Shown here piece after piece: positions 41,316 to 51,282 of a DNA stretch of 64,000 nucleotides. The notes below the pieces were generated by a model. It saw only the letters and a list, made by a program, of their open reading frames with translations. It did not search any database and had not been told where the DNA came from. This stretch comes from Selenomonadales bacterium 4137-cl (GTDB lineage: Bacteria > Bacillota > Negativicutes > Sporomusales > UBA7701): the NCBI GenBank assembly GCA_032334055.1, contig JAUOZS010000001.1, positions 744,001-808,000 on the forward strand, written 5' to 3'. Numbering within the stretch: the first letter of the stretch is position 1; each line of letters begins with the position of its first letter. A program made the translations under genes and the position numbers.

Positions 41316-41717
41316 GTAGCAGTATAGTTTGTTTTCATAGATCAAAAACAGCTTTCCGGACGGCTGTGATGTGGTGGCTAAAAAATGGTCAATGCTAGCT
41401 TTCCAGAGGGGTTATCAGCTTTTATGGGTTCATGAGTTTCAGATTACATTCAACGCCAAGCAAAATCCTTTGTTGCGCCACCTCTAACAGATTAAGGATT
41501 ATTTCTGAACCGTACGTCAAAAGAAAATGAAAATTTTGCCGTGTGTCTGCCGATAATGTGGTCTTACGTTTGGGTGGAAATTAGTCGGAAGCCTGGGTAT
41601 TCTTCCTCTGGAGGTTTTTACTTTTTAGACAAAAACCTAAGGTGCGAGGTTTTTTGTCGAGCAGGACACTAAAGCTTTGAGCGCCAATATATTGGATAAT
41701 CAAAGCGGGAGGTAACT
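41316..41717. other. Non-coding junction between prophage and addB; att site expected here
   Basis: No gene seen. The prophage's right attachment half-site should lie in the left part of this gap, since the recombinase gene ends at 41315 and host addB starts at 41718; the other half-site is outside the window, so the core cannot be identified. A hairpin lies at 41628-41658, and GGGAGGT before addB is its ribosome site. Confidence 0.5.
41628..41658 (+). terminator. Hairpin with T run upstream of addB
   Basis: GACAAAAACCT and AGGTTTTTTGTC pair with one extra T and an 8-base loop. It could end transcription leaving the prophage or act as an attenuator in the addB leader. Confidence 0.4.
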
Positions 41718-44700
41718 ATGCCGAATCTATATTGCACGCCTTTGGGCGGAACGGTGCGCGACCGATTCATCCGGTCGCTGGCGGAAGCCGTGGTTGCCGG
41801 CCGGGGCCGAGAGGAGACTTATTTACTGCCAAGCTCCTATTTGCTAAACGAGGTTAGGCAGCACATGCGGGACATGGGATTGGCTGGCTACGAGCAACCA
41901 AATCTATTATCATTTGATGAACTTGTGGACGAAATCCTGCACCTGGCAGGGGTGCGGCGGTGGTTTATGGACCGGATGACCCAGGAACTGTTGGTGAACA
42001 CGGTGCTGGCCGAGGTTAAAAGCAGTGTGGGTTTGCCGTATTTCAACTCTATCGCCGAATTTCCCGGTTATGTGAGCGCGGTGACCAGCTTGCTGGCTGA
42101 GATCAAACGGACAGGCGCATCGCCGGATGAGTTTGCCGCTGCGGCTGCAGCACGGGAATGGGCGGCTAAAGACCAAGAGGTCCATGCCATTTACTGTGCC
42201 TATCAGAATAGCCTAGCTAAGCTTGGTCTGACCGACCTTGAGGAAAAGTACTTTCTGGCAATTCAGGCGTTGGACGCGGGCCAAGCTACACTACCATACC
42301 GTCGACTTTTCATTAGTGAATTTTATATCCTGACGCCGTTGCAGGTGGAGTTGGTAAGACGGCTGAATAGGACGGTCACTTTAGAGATTGGTATGATCTA
42401 TGAAAAAAACCGCCCCGAGCTGTTCGCAGCGGTGGAGCCCACCTATTCCGAACTTGTGGGTATGGGTTTTACACCTTACTTTCCTGCCGTCAGCCGGACA
42501 TCGGCGGCTGGTCTAGATCACGCTAGGCGCTTTCTGTTTACGGCTGATTCGGCATCTGTCGCGGCCGACGGAGCGGTGGAATTTGTTAGCAGCCCCAGCC
42601 GCGAAAAGGAAATGGCGGTGATAGCCGCAAAAATCAAAAGTCTACTGCTTACTGGTGTTTACCGCCCGGAGCAGGTGGCGGTGGTCGTTCGGGATATCGG
42701 AATATACAAAGATTTCCGCAATATTTGCGGCGAATTCGGTATCCCAGTCAGTCTTCCCCGGGAGGAGCAGCTCAAGGACCAGCCGCTTGTCAGAATGTTG
42801 GCTAATGCATGCGCCGCCCGAATGACGAACGGGGCGCGCCATGCGGTCATCAACCTAATGAAGTCGCCTTTCTGTCCGGAACTCGCCGGCTTTGACGCTG
42901 ACGACCTGGAGCAGCAGGCTCTCGACCATGTTGTTCGGACATGGGATGATTGGTTTAGCCTGTTCGAGCAGCGGCCGGGCGGGGCGGAAAACTCCGCCCG
43001 CCGGGCCAGTTTTGACAGGTTGCGTAATTTGGTGGGCAGGCTGCCGAAACAGGGCACCTGCCGCCGGCTGGCGGATGCTTTCAAGGAGTTTGTCGTTGCA
43101 ATCGCTGTGTCCCAAAGGTTGGGAGAGGCTCGCCGCCTGGGTCTACTGACACAAGAGAGGCTGAAGGCGGGATTGCTGACGCTGCAAATTATCTACGACA
43201 CGCTGGATGAGATGGAACAGGGATTCGCCATGGTGGGAGAAGAGGAGAAAAAGCTGACACTGTCGGAGTTTCTTGCTTATTTTCACAAGGCATTGGCCGG
43301 AAAAACGATGATTCTGGAAAGCTATAACGCTTCCGGCGTACAGGTGGTGAGCCCGTCCGGAGTTAGGGGGACAACCTTCGGGGCGGTGTTTGTCCTCGGG
43401 TTGACCGAGGGCGAATTTCCGCTACGAGACCGGGATAATTGGCTGTATAATGAGGGCGATCGCGCTCTTTTCGGAAGCCTCGGGTTGGATTTGATGAACG
43501 CCGTTCGCCGCCGGGCGGAAGAAGACTTATACTTCGCAGTAGCGATAGCGCTAGCAGACGACTTTTTGGTGCTGAGCGGTTATGAGGACGCCGAAACAAT
43601 GCTTTCGCCTTATATGGAAGAGATCGCCCGCCTGTTTATCGCCGGTAGTGTTACTTGGCGAAAATACGGGCCAGGTGAACTGTTTTCTACCGAGTATGAC
43701 GCGCTTTATTCCGACAGGGAACTGGCCGGCAGGGCTCTCCTGGACTTTTTTACATCGGATGACTGCCGCAAGGAGGCAACCACCGCCGCCATTTATGTAC
43801 TGGCCAATATTTTGGACAGCGACTTTGAACGGCGGGCGGCGGGTGAACAACAGCGAGCTTGGAATTTTGGCGCCTACGGGGGGATACTGCAGGCACCGGC
43901 GACGGTTGCCGCCTGCCGGATGATAACGGAATTCAGCATTTCGGCGCTTGAGGATTACGCCCGTTGCCCCTTCCTATATTTCGCCAAGCGGATTCTGCGT
44001 TTGGACGACTGGGAGGAAAAAACCGAAGAAGCCGGTCATGATCTTGTCGGCACGGTTTACCATGAAGTGCTGAGCGTTTTTCTCCGCGCCCACAAGGGCG
44101 AGATTCTGCGACCGGACCGGATTGAAGACTATTTGGCCCAACTGCAGGCTGAATTGGAAGCCGTGATGGGGCAACTGACCAGAGCCAAAATCATCATCCC
44201 AGGCAAGCTATGGGATTTCCAGCGCCAGCACATCACCCGGGTCTTGCGCCGTTGGCTGGAATTCGAGATCAAGGAACAGAACGGTGACGGCCTTGCCTTT
44301 ACGCCGGCCTTTCTCGAATGGGGCTTCGGCCTTCCGGTCAAGGAGGGGATGGACGAGGCGTCGGTTACGCCGCCGCTCGTTCTTGCGATGGATAACTGCG
44401 AGGTGAAGATTGTCGGTAAAGTAGATCGTATAGACAAAGCGGGAGACTATTTGACGGTGGTGGACTATAAACGTAAATCTTGCCCTTCGTTTCGTGACTT
44501 GGCCGAGGGGCGGGATCTTCAGGTGGCCTTATACATCCTGGCGGCGGAGCGATTGTTATGTACCGAAGGCGACATGGTGGCTGGAGGAGGATATTATTCG
44601 ATTGAAGGAACCAGAAAGGAAGGGGGTATGTGGCGGGCCAAACTGGCGGAGGGCATCCGGCACCGGGCCGCCAAACGAGCCGGCAACCTGACGGAGCAGG

Positions 44701-44882
44701 AGTGGCAGGCCCTGCAGGCGGAGGTGTGCCGTAAGATATTCGGTTATGTGAAAGGTATTCGGGCCGGAAAATTTCCTGCGGCACCGTCAGGTGATTGCCC
44801 GCCTTACTGCGTAGCTCGCACCATTTGCCGTTTCCAGCGGCGAAACGGCAACCACCAGGAGGGGGGTGAGGGCGATGCTTGA
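41718..44882 (+). CDS. addB: AddB helicase-nuclease subunit
   Basis: 1054 residues, ATG 41718 after GGGAGGT. The C-terminal nuclease shows V-V-D-Y-K-R-K (Asp/Lys catalytic) and the Fe-S cysteines: Y-A-R-C-P-F-L-Y-F (Cys 1) and C-P-P-Y-C-V-A-R-T-I-C (Cys 2-4). The middle has V-F-V-L-G-L-T-E-G-E-F-P (helicase motif V/VI-like). The N-terminus reads Y-C-T-P-L-G-G-T-V-R-D-R where Bacillus AddB has a G-x-S-G-S-G-K-T Walker A, so no ATP-binding lysine is evident. With AddA it processes double-strand breaks and recognises Chi. Overlaps addA by eight bases. Confidence 0.93.
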   Translation: MPNLYCTPLGGTVRDRFIRSLAEAVVAGRGREETYLLPSSYLLNEVRQHMRDMGLAGYEQPNLLSFDELVDEILHLAGVRRWFMDRMTQELLVNTVLAEVKSSVGLPYFNSIAEFPGYVSAVTSLLAEIKRTGASPDEFAAAAAAREWAAKDQEVHAIYCAYQNSLAKLGLTDLEEKYFLAIQALDAGQATLPYRRLFISEFYILTPLQVELVRRLNRTVTLEIGMIYEKNRPELFAAVEPTYSELVGMGFTPYFPAVSRTSAAGLDHARRFLFTADSASVAADGAVEFVSSPSREKEMAVIAAKIKSLLLTGVYRPEQVAVVVRDIGIYKDFRNICGEFGIPVSLPREEQLKDQPLVRMLANACAARMTNGARHAVINLMKSPFCPELAGFDADDLEQQALDHVVRTWDDWFSLFEQRPGGAENSARRASFDRLRNLVGRLPKQGTCRRLADAFKEFVVAIAVSQRLGEARRLGLLTQERLKAGLLTLQIIYDTLDEMEQGFAMVGEEEKKLTLSEFLAYFHKALAGKTMILESYNASGVQVVSPSGVRGTTFGAVFVLGLTEGEFPLRDRDNWLYNEGDRALFGSLGLDLMNAVRRRAEEDLYFAVAIALADDFLVLSGYEDAETMLSPYMEEIARLFIAGSVTWRKYGPGELFSTEYDALYSDRELAGRALLDFFTSDDCRKEATTAAIYVLANILDSDFERRAAGEQQRAWNFGAYGGILQAPATVAACRMITEFSISALEDYARCPFLYFAKRILRLDDWEEKTEEAGHDLVGTVYHEVLSVFLRAHKGEILRPDRIEDYLAQLQAELEAVMGQLTRAKIIIPGKLWDFQRQHITRVLRRWLEFEIKEQNGDGLAFTPAFLEWGFGLPVKEGMDEASVTPPLVLAMDNCEVKIVGKVDRIDKAGDYLTVVDYKRKSCPSFRDLAEGRDLQVALYILAAERLLCTEGDMVAGGGYYSIEGTRKEGGMWRAKLAEGIRHRAAKRAGNLTEQEWQALQAEVCRKIFGYVKGIRAGKFPAAPSGDCPPYCVARTICRFQRRNGNHQEGGEGDA

Positions 44883-47800
44883 TTTTACACCTGCGCAAGT
44901 CAGGGCTATTGAAAGCCTGGGGACTAACGTCGCTGTGTCGGCCGGAGCCGGAGCCGGCAAGACTAGGGTGCTGGTGGAACGGTATCTTCATATTCTCCGC
45001 CAGGGGCGGGCCAAGTGTGACGAAATTCTCGCCGTCACCTTCACTAACAAGGCCGCCAAGGAAATGAAGGAACGTATCCGGGCCAAGGCGGTGGAACTGG
45101 CCGAAGGGGCGGCGACGGAAGAAGAGCGCCGCTTATGGCGTGAAGTGAAGGGGCAAATGGAGTATGCAGCCATTGGCACCTTCCACAGCTTCTGCGCCCG
45201 AGTGTTGCGGGATAACCCGGTTGAGGCCGCGCTGGACCCCCAGTTTAAAGTCCTGGACGAAACGGCGGCCTCATTGCTATTAGAAAAGGCAATCGATGAG
45301 ACTTTTGAAACCGGCTTGGCGGACAACGCCGAATGGCTGGGGCGGCTGCTAACCAATTACGATAAAGCGCAATTGACCTCCGTTCTGCCTGACATTTACG
45401 AGAAATTAAGCGCGCAGGGAATGCTTGCCGCCGATTTTACAGAACGGTTCACCAGACTTTACCGACAGGCTGTCGCCGAGGCAGGAAAGAACAGGGGCGA
45501 GTTGTTTGAACAATGTCAGAAACTGATTGCCTTAAAAAACGAGTTAGACAAAAAAAGCGCGAATTTTGTCCGGTTGGAGCGACTGGAACGGAATTGGGGT
45601 GAGATTGTCGCCGCCATCCAGGCGGCCGGCGGTGAGAACGAAAATGCCCTTGCAGTGTTGCATAGCTATTTGGACGGTCTTGACCGGCGCTCCAAGGGAA
45701 AGAAAATTATAGCCGCCGTAAAAGAGACGCTGTCAGCCCTTGATCGAGCTCAGGCCGATAGGCTGGCGCTGACCGTGATCCCGGATCTTTGTCGACTGTT
45801 GCTGGCTGTTCATTCGGTTATGGATAGTTATAAGCGGGAGCACCGGGTACTGACCTTCGCTGATCTAGAGTTGCGGACCGTCTATCTACTGAAAAACGTT
45901 GCCGGGGTGCGGCAAAAGTATTGCCAGAAGATTCGTCAGATCATGGTCGACGAATTTCAGGATACCAACGAGCTTCAGCGACAGATCATTTATCTGCTGG
46001 CCGGAGGCGACGCCGAGAGGCTTTATGGCAACAAGCTGTTCGTTGTCGGCGATGCCAAACAGTCCATCTACCGTTTCCGCGGCGCTGACGTCGGTGTGTT
46101 CGAACAGGTGCGGCGAGAAATCTCGGCCGGCGGTGGCGATCTTATTGAGCTCGATGTCAATTTTCGTTCGATGGATGATTTGATTGCGCTGTACAATGAA
46201 TGTTTCGGCGCTCTTATGGGTACGGCGGAGGATGAAACAGCCTTTGCGCCGTTGCGGTCGCACCGTCGCGGAAAAGGTCCGGCACCTGGGGCCGAACTGC
46301 TGGTTGTGGCCAAGGATAAAGCGGAAGACTGGCGCAGTGATCGGGAAATTGAAGCCGCCGCCATTGCCCGGCGCATCAGGGCGATGGTCGGGGAAGGTGA
46401 GCACCTGATAAACCGAGACGCCGAGCCGCGGACGGTGCAATACGGCGATATAGCCATTTTGTTCCGCACCGCCAAGGACATTGACACTTATGCCGCAGCA
46501 CTGCAGAACTATGGCATTCCTTATTATATCGTCGGCGGCCGGGGATTTTACGGCTGCCAGGAAATTGTCGATGTACTCAATCTGTTGAAGGTGATAGACA
46601 ACCATTCGCAGGAAACGGCGCTGGCCGGGGTTTTGCGTTCGCCGATGTTCCTACTGGCCGATGAGACGTTGGTGCGTTTGAAGGAGGGCGGCTACAGCCT
46701 TTGGCAGGGCCTGGAGCGACATATGGCCATTCCTGAACTGATTGAAACGGAGCGGTTAGTTGTTGCCAGAGCCTGGCAGGTTCTTAAAAAGCTATACGAC
46801 TTGCGCGGCATGATGGGGACAGCCGAACTGATACGACTGGCTTTGAAGGAAACCGGCTATTCGAATTTGGTGCTGACTCAGTTCATGGGACAGCAAAAGT
46901 ACGCCAACCTGACCAAGTTAGTCAGGTTGGCCGACGATTATGAACAACAGGGAATGTTTACGTTGGGAGATTTCTTGCGTTATGTGGATAAACTGGTTAA
47001 CGGCAATGTCCAGGAGGGTGAAGCGCAACTGGAAAGTGAAGGCGGCGACACCGTAAAGTTAATGACCATACATAAAGCCAAGGGACTGGAGTTCCCGGTT
47101 GTATTTTTGCCTGATTTGCACCGAAAATTTAAAGCTGAAATAGCTGCCGTGCTGTTTAACTCTGAACTGGGTATTGGGCTAAAAGTGCCGGACGCCGGAG
47201 GCGGGTTGACTGCGTCTTCTGTTTACCGGCGTATTGCGGCTGAGGAGAAGCGCTTGGCTCAGATGGAACTGAAGCGACTGCTTTACGTTGCCTTCACCCG
47301 CGCCAAAGACTACCTCGTATTGTCGGCCGAGGCGAATAAGGTGGTTAGCGACAAGGAGTTTAGCAAACTAAACACTTGGCTGGAATGGCTGGGATGGATA
47401 TACGGGTTCTCAGCGATTGACGATCTGCCGGAGTCACTAAATAACGGTAAAATTCAGGTAGTGGTTAGAGACACAGGAGAAGAAAAAACGCCGCGAATTA
47501 ACCGTGGCGGATGGCCCAAGAGTACCGAGGTTCAGCCCGAATGGCTAAACCGTATCGAACGCAATATCGCGCCAGTGTTCACAGATACTAACGGCAACAG
47601 AACTTTTTCCGCCAGCCATATTCTAAAATTCCGTCAGTGCCCACGGGCGTTTTATTACCTGTTTCACAGCGGATTACCAGAGGTGGCCGACTATGCCGCC
47701 AACGTCGCCGGGGACGTTCCGCCTGGCCGTCTGACCGGATCGGTGTTGCACCGCTGCTTGGAATTACTTATGCCTGGAATGCTTTGGCAAGACTGCCTTA

Positions 47801-48348
47801 GCCGCGCAACCGAGGAAATTGTGCCGCTACGCTGGCGGGGTGCCGTTATAGCTGATGCCGCACCACTGCTGGAACGTTATGTAGATAGTGCTTTTTATCG
47901 GGAGAAAGGCAGTCTGCCGTGCCGAAAAGAGTGGCAGTTCCAGTTAAATTTGCCGGGAAGCGCCGCTGGCGGATATTGGTTTACTGGCAGGATCGATTGC
48001 CTTGTTGCCTACTCCGACGGCAGCTACGGCATCATCGACTATAAAACCGACAAGGTTGATGATGCCGTAGTAGCCGCAAAAGCAGATGTCTATAAGCCAC
48101 AGATGGTGTTGTACGCTGCAGCGGTGCAGGCGGCTTTGGGCAAATCGGTAAAAGATGCGCAACTTTATTTTTTGCGCCATGAACGAGTGATGGCGATACC
48201 TGTTGATCAGGCGACAGAAGAGGCCGTGTTCAATGAAATCGGGAGAATATGCCACTATGCCCATGAATACGACAGCGAGGCTGCCTATCCATGTAACGCC
48301 GATTGGTGCCGGCGCTGCGGCTACGACTCGATTTGTTCGCATACCTAA
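44875..48348 (+). CDS. addA: AddA helicase-nuclease subunit
   Basis: 1157 residues, ATG 44875. UvrD-type superfamily 1 helicase: Walker A S-A-G-A-G-A-G-K-T (22-30), A-V-T-F-T-N-K-A-A-K-E-M (motif Ia), V-D-E-F-Q-D-T-N (motif II), G-D-A-K-Q-S-I-Y-R-F-R-G-A-D (motif III), T-I-H-K-A-K-G-L-E-F (motif V), Y-V-A-F-T-R-A-K (motif VI). The C-terminal RecB-type nuclease has G-I-I-D-Y-K-T-D. It unwinds and cuts the 3' strand in partnership with AddB. The end carries a C-R-R-C-G-Y-D-S-I-C cluster. Confidence 0.96.
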   Translation: MLDFTPAQVRAIESLGTNVAVSAGAGAGKTRVLVERYLHILRQGRAKCDEILAVTFTNKAAKEMKERIRAKAVELAEGAATEEERRLWREVKGQMEYAAIGTFHSFCARVLRDNPVEAALDPQFKVLDETAASLLLEKAIDETFETGLADNAEWLGRLLTNYDKAQLTSVLPDIYEKLSAQGMLAADFTERFTRLYRQAVAEAGKNRGELFEQCQKLIALKNELDKKSANFVRLERLERNWGEIVAAIQAAGGENENALAVLHSYLDGLDRRSKGKKIIAAVKETLSALDRAQADRLALTVIPDLCRLLLAVHSVMDSYKREHRVLTFADLELRTVYLLKNVAGVRQKYCQKIRQIMVDEFQDTNELQRQIIYLLAGGDAERLYGNKLFVVGDAKQSIYRFRGADVGVFEQVRREISAGGGDLIELDVNFRSMDDLIALYNECFGALMGTAEDETAFAPLRSHRRGKGPAPGAELLVVAKDKAEDWRSDREIEAAAIARRIRAMVGEGEHLINRDAEPRTVQYGDIAILFRTAKDIDTYAAALQNYGIPYYIVGGRGFYGCQEIVDVLNLLKVIDNHSQETALAGVLRSPMFLLADETLVRLKEGGYSLWQGLERHMAIPELIETERLVVARAWQVLKKLYDLRGMMGTAELIRLALKETGYSNLVLTQFMGQQKYANLTKLVRLADDYEQQGMFTLGDFLRYVDKLVNGNVQEGEAQLESEGGDTVKLMTIHKAKGLEFPVVFLPDLHRKFKAEIAAVLFNSELGIGLKVPDAGGGLTASSVYRRIAAEEKRLAQMELKRLLYVAFTRAKDYLVLSAEANKVVSDKEFSKLNTWLEWLGWIYGFSAIDDLPESLNNGKIQVVVRDTGEEKTPRINRGGWPKSTEVQPEWLNRIERNIAPVFTDTNGNRTFSASHILKFRQCPRAFYYLFHSGLPEVADYAANVAGDVPPGRLTGSVLHRCLELLMPGMLWQDCLSRATEEIVPLRWRGAVIADAAPLLERYVDSAFYREKGSLPCRKEWQFQLNLPGSAAGGYWFTGRIDCLVAYSDGSYGIIDYKTDKVDDAVVAAKADVYKPQMVLYAAAVQAALGKSVKDAQLYFLRHERVMAIPVDQATEEAVFNEIGRICHYAHEYDSEAAYPCNADWCRRCGYDSICSHT

Positions 48349-48546
48349 TTATAAAAAAAACTCCATTTTCCTTCAGGATACTTTTTTTATCGAATTTGTT
48401 TTTTGTCTTTGCCGATTCCAGGCCATGCGATGCCTTTCCGTAGCATTCACCCTCATATGCCGCCCAGAACTTACAGCCGGACCAGGACCATGCATTAAAC
48501 AGCAGTACCTATACATGAACTCTCTTCACTCTGATTTATTTATTTG

Positions 48547-48876
48547 TTACTCAGCCGTCAAAATATGGCAAAGTGATTTACTCCCCAAAGTGGCTTCATC
48601 CATGCTTGTTAGTACCTCTTTGCGGACATGCTTTGTTTTGGCTTGGGTATCACTAGAAGTAGTCGTCACTTTTACTTTGAACGGTATGGTTGCCAGAACT
48701 GTCACGTGGATGGATTGAACCACTGAGCTGTCTGTCCTTTCGCTTCGTGCCGACTGAGTAACGATGTAATCCAGTATATCCACTTCGAATTTTTGCTTAA
48801 CACTACGGCAGTAGGTTTTTCCTTGATCCTTATACTTTTTCTTGCTATTTTTCAAAATAAATTCAAGCTTATACAT
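48547..48876 (-). CDS. Hypothetical protein
   Basis: 109 residues. On the minus strand the ATG follows AAGGTGGA by a good distance. The sequence is Thr/Ser/Lys rich and beta-like (SIHVTVLATIPFKVKVTTTSSDTQAKTK), with an N-terminus K-L-E-F-I-L-K-N-S-K-K-K-Y-K. No known domain. The DNA around it is lower in G+C than addAB, which suggests a different history. Nothing further is seen in the gaps on either side (48349-48546 and 48877-49075). Confidence 0.5.
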   Translation of the reverse strand: MYKLEFILKNSKKKYKDQGKTYCRSVKQKFEVDILDYIVTQSARSERTDSSVVQSIHVTVLATIPFKVKVTTTSSDTQAKTKHVRKEVLTSMDEATLGSKSLCHILTAE

Positions 48877-49075
48877 ACTTCCACCTTAATGAAAACATGA
48901 AAAACTTCACTAAAAATTATAGCATTAGGAGCTTATATGTTCAAGATGCATTTCCATAATAAGTAAAATTATCAAAAGGCCGGATCGATGCCCGCATTCT
49001 GGTAATTTAATATTGATTAAAAACCTGGCGGGTATACCATACTATGAATATTAAAGAAGAAAAGGAGGCACATTC

Positions 49076-49513
49076 ATGTTTGGGTTAGTACCGTTCCGAA
49101 ACAAAAATCTGCCGGCAAGAGACTATTTTGACCAACTTATGCACGGGTTTTTCAACGATGATTTTCCGGCACCGTTTGGAAACATGGCTAACGCTTTCCG
49201 GGTAGACCTCCGGGAAACCGAGAACGAATACATCGTCGAAGCCGATTTGCCAGGCGTAAAAAAGGGTGATATTACCCTGCGATATGAAAACCAGTACCTA
49301 ACTATTTCAGCCAAACGGGATGAGACTCAGGAAGTAAAGGACGAGAGTTATGTCCGCAGGGAGAGACGATACGGGCAATTCCAGAGGAGTATCTATATCG
49401 ATAATGTCATGGACGACAAGATCGACGCGAAATTTAATGATGGGGTACTTACAGTCACCTTGCCTAAACGGGATAAGACCCAAAGACAGCAAAGTAACAT
49501 TCAAATACATTAA
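49076..49513 (+). CDS. Small heat shock protein, Hsp20 family
   Basis: 145 residues, ATG 49076 after AAAGGAGG. The alpha-crystallin domain (45-135) shows V-D-L-R-E-T-E-N-E-Y-I-V-E-A-D-L-P-G-V-K-K-G-D-I, E-R-R-Y-G-Q-F-Q-R-S-I-Y-I and A-K-F-N-D-G-V-L-T-V-T-L-P-K. A holdase chaperone forming cytoplasmic oligomers. The upstream TATACCATACTAT is AT-rich and may hold a promoter; no CIRCE or HrcA repeat was found. Confidence 0.95.
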   Translation: MFGLVPFRNKNLPARDYFDQLMHGFFNDDFPAPFGNMANAFRVDLRETENEYIVEADLPGVKKGDITLRYENQYLTISAKRDETQEVKDESYVRRERRYGQFQRSIYIDNVMDDKIDAKFNDGVLTVTLPKRDKTQRQQSNIQIH

Positions 49514-49522
49514 GCCACAATG

Positions 49523-49554
49523 AATGCTGTACCAGTTGTTGGTACAGCATTTTT
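49523..49554 (+). terminator. Terminator after hsp20
   Basis: AATGCTGTACCA and TGGTACAGCATT form a perfect 12-bp stem around GTTGT, followed by TTT. Confidence 0.75.
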
Positions 49555-49715
49555 GCGAGTTTTCCCTGCTGCGGTCATAACCGCAGTGGGCAAACATCTT
49601 TACTTTAAGTGAGTGGATGCGGTAAAACAGGAATCATTTGAACCGAATAGAAACATTTATGCGAGCATAGAAAACAAACGCGCAGTACTTGTAATACTGA
49701 TGGTGAGACTTTGCG

Positions 49716-49898
49716 ATGGCTTGCATAATGGGCTTGGGACTTTGGGTCGACTGGCTATGGATGATGTTTCTGGAAGAGCCTTTGCTTGCCCCACGGTTTG
49801 CACCAGTGACTGAGAAAGGATGGAAAAAGCTGCGTTACTTTTTGCTGGGTGCAGCGTTTATGGAAATAAATACGGTAGTGAGGCGGCGGAAAGTATGA
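49716..49898 (+). CDS. Small membrane-associated protein
   Basis: 60 residues, ATG 49716 eight bases after GGTGAG. W-V-D-W-L-W-M-M-F-L-E-E-P-L-L and W-K-K-L-R-Y-F-L-L-G-A-A-F-M-E are hydrophobic, the end is basic. Overlapping frame 49613-49813 is less convincing. The stop overlaps the next small ORF by four bases. Unknown function. Confidence 0.5.
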   Translation: MACIMGLGLWVDWLWMMFLEEPLLAPRFAPVTEKGWKKLRYFLLGAAFMEINTVVRRRKV

Positions 49899-49981
49899 AG
49901 CGAGGCTGGATTACAGGGTTTTTACGGACGGCAATGATTTTGACATTGGCTTATTGGCCCGGTGTGGCGATAGTTAACTGA
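49895..49981 (+). CDS. Very small hydrophobic peptide
   Basis: 28 residues coupled by ATGA to the gene above: M-K-R-G-W-I-T-G-F-L-R-T-A-M-I-L-T-L-A-Y-W. A basic start and one membrane-sized hydrophobic run. Coding status is supported only by the four-base overlap. Confidence 0.35.
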   Translation: MKRGWITGFLRTAMILTLAYWPGVAIVN

Positions 49982-50013
49982 AATGATTTTATGAAGGAGT
50001 GTGCGGGCGGTTC

Positions 50014-51243
50014 ATGTGTTATCAAAGGATTGTTTTGACGCTTGCGATTATATTACTCACGGGGATTGCATTTCCTGCCCTGGGGTTGGCCGGCAATGGG
50101 GAAAACACTACGACTGGGCAGAATAGAGTTGTTTCCGGGAACAATGAATTTGCTTTTGAACTTTATAATCAAATCGCCATGGTGGAGAAAGATAAAAATG
50201 TATTCCTTTCTCCGTTTAGCATTTCGTCTGCCTTAGCCATGACTTATGCCGGCAGCAGAGGGGAAACTGAAAGGCAGATGGCGCGTACTCTGCATTTTGC
50301 TTTGCCTCAGGATGATATCCCCAAGTACTTTTCCTTGCTTTGCGCAAAAGTCTGCGATTCAAAACCCAAACCGTATCAGTTTCGGGTGGCCAATGCGCTG
50401 TGGGGGCAGGCGGATTATCCCTTTAGCAAAGACTTTTTGGAGCTTGTCGGCAAGTATTATCAGGGAGGATTTAATACCGTCGATTTTGCGGCAGAAGCAG
50501 AAAAAAGCCGACAGATTATTAACCAGTGGGTAGAGGACAATACGGCGGGCGAGATAAAAGATTTGCTGCACAAAAGAGATGTTGACAGCCTGACGCGGCT
50601 GGTACTCACGAACGCCATCTATTTCAAAGGCGACTGGGCTGTCAAATTTAAGCCGGAAGAAACGCGGGCAGCAGCTTTTGTCATCGGGCCTGAGAGGACA
50701 GTTGACGTGCCGTTTATGCATCAGCAGGGAAAATACGGCTACACGGCAACCGACGAAGTCGAGGTTCTCGAATTGCCTTATGCGGGAAATGATTTGTCCA
50801 TGCTGGTTCTGCTGCCTGACGATATTGACAAATTCAGCGCGAAGTTAACGCTGCATAAAGTGGAGGAATGGCAGAAACAACTCTACACCCGCAAGGTTGA
50901 TGTTTTTTTGCCCAAATTCAAGCTGGAAACCAGGTATGGTTTGGCAGAACATTTGGCGGCGCTTGGCATGCCGGCTGCATTTGACGAGAGTACGGCCGAC
51001 TTTTCGGGCATGACGGGAAATAAAGAGCTCTTTATCAAGAAAGTCATACATCAGGCCATTATAGATGTCAATGAGGACGGCAGCAAGGCTGCGGCATCAA
51101 CCGCCGTCGGGATGAATATCAAAACCGCGTATGAAATTCCGGCAGTTTTTAAAGCCGATCGTCCGTTTCTGTTTCTGATAATACATAAAGATTCCGGTTC
51201 AATCTTGTTTATGGGACGCGTGTCCAATCCGGCGGAAAAATAA
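50014..51243 (+). CDS. Secreted serpin (serine protease inhibitor)
   Basis: 409 residues from ATG 50014; GTG 49999 is possible but touches its ribosome site. A signal peptide (R-I-V-L-T-L-A-I-I-L-L-T-G-I-A-F-P-A-L-G-L-A) is present without a lipobox Cys. The serpin fold is intact: F-L-S-P-F-S-I-S-S-A-L-A-M, L-V-L-T-N-A-I-Y-F-K-G-D-W, and the reactive loop hinge N-E-D-G-S-K-A-A-A-S-T-A-V with small residues as in inhibitory members. By spacing the P1 site falls near N-I-K-T-A, so a Lys-specific (trypsin-like) target is likely. It probably traps a protease outside the cytoplasm. Confidence 0.95.
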   Translation: MCYQRIVLTLAIILLTGIAFPALGLAGNGENTTTGQNRVVSGNNEFAFELYNQIAMVEKDKNVFLSPFSISSALAMTYAGSRGETERQMARTLHFALPQDDIPKYFSLLCAKVCDSKPKPYQFRVANALWGQADYPFSKDFLELVGKYYQGGFNTVDFAAEAEKSRQIINQWVEDNTAGEIKDLLHKRDVDSLTRLVLTNAIYFKGDWAVKFKPEETRAAAFVIGPERTVDVPFMHQQGKYGYTATDEVEVLELPYAGNDLSMLVLLPDDIDKFSAKLTLHKVEEWQKQLYTRKVDVFLPKFKLETRYGLAEHLAALGMPAAFDESTADFSGMTGNKELFIKKVIHQAIIDVNEDGSKAAASTAVGMNIKTAYEIPAVFKADRPFLFLIIHKDSGSILFMGRVSNPAEK

Positions 51244-51282
51244 AACATCGTCTTTGATTTTGTATGAAAGAGGGTGTACAAA

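Noticed and set aside
49613..49813. 66-residue plus-strand frame
   Set aside because: Overlaps the 49716 frame, whose better ribosome site and four-base coupling to the next ORF make it the likelier gene.
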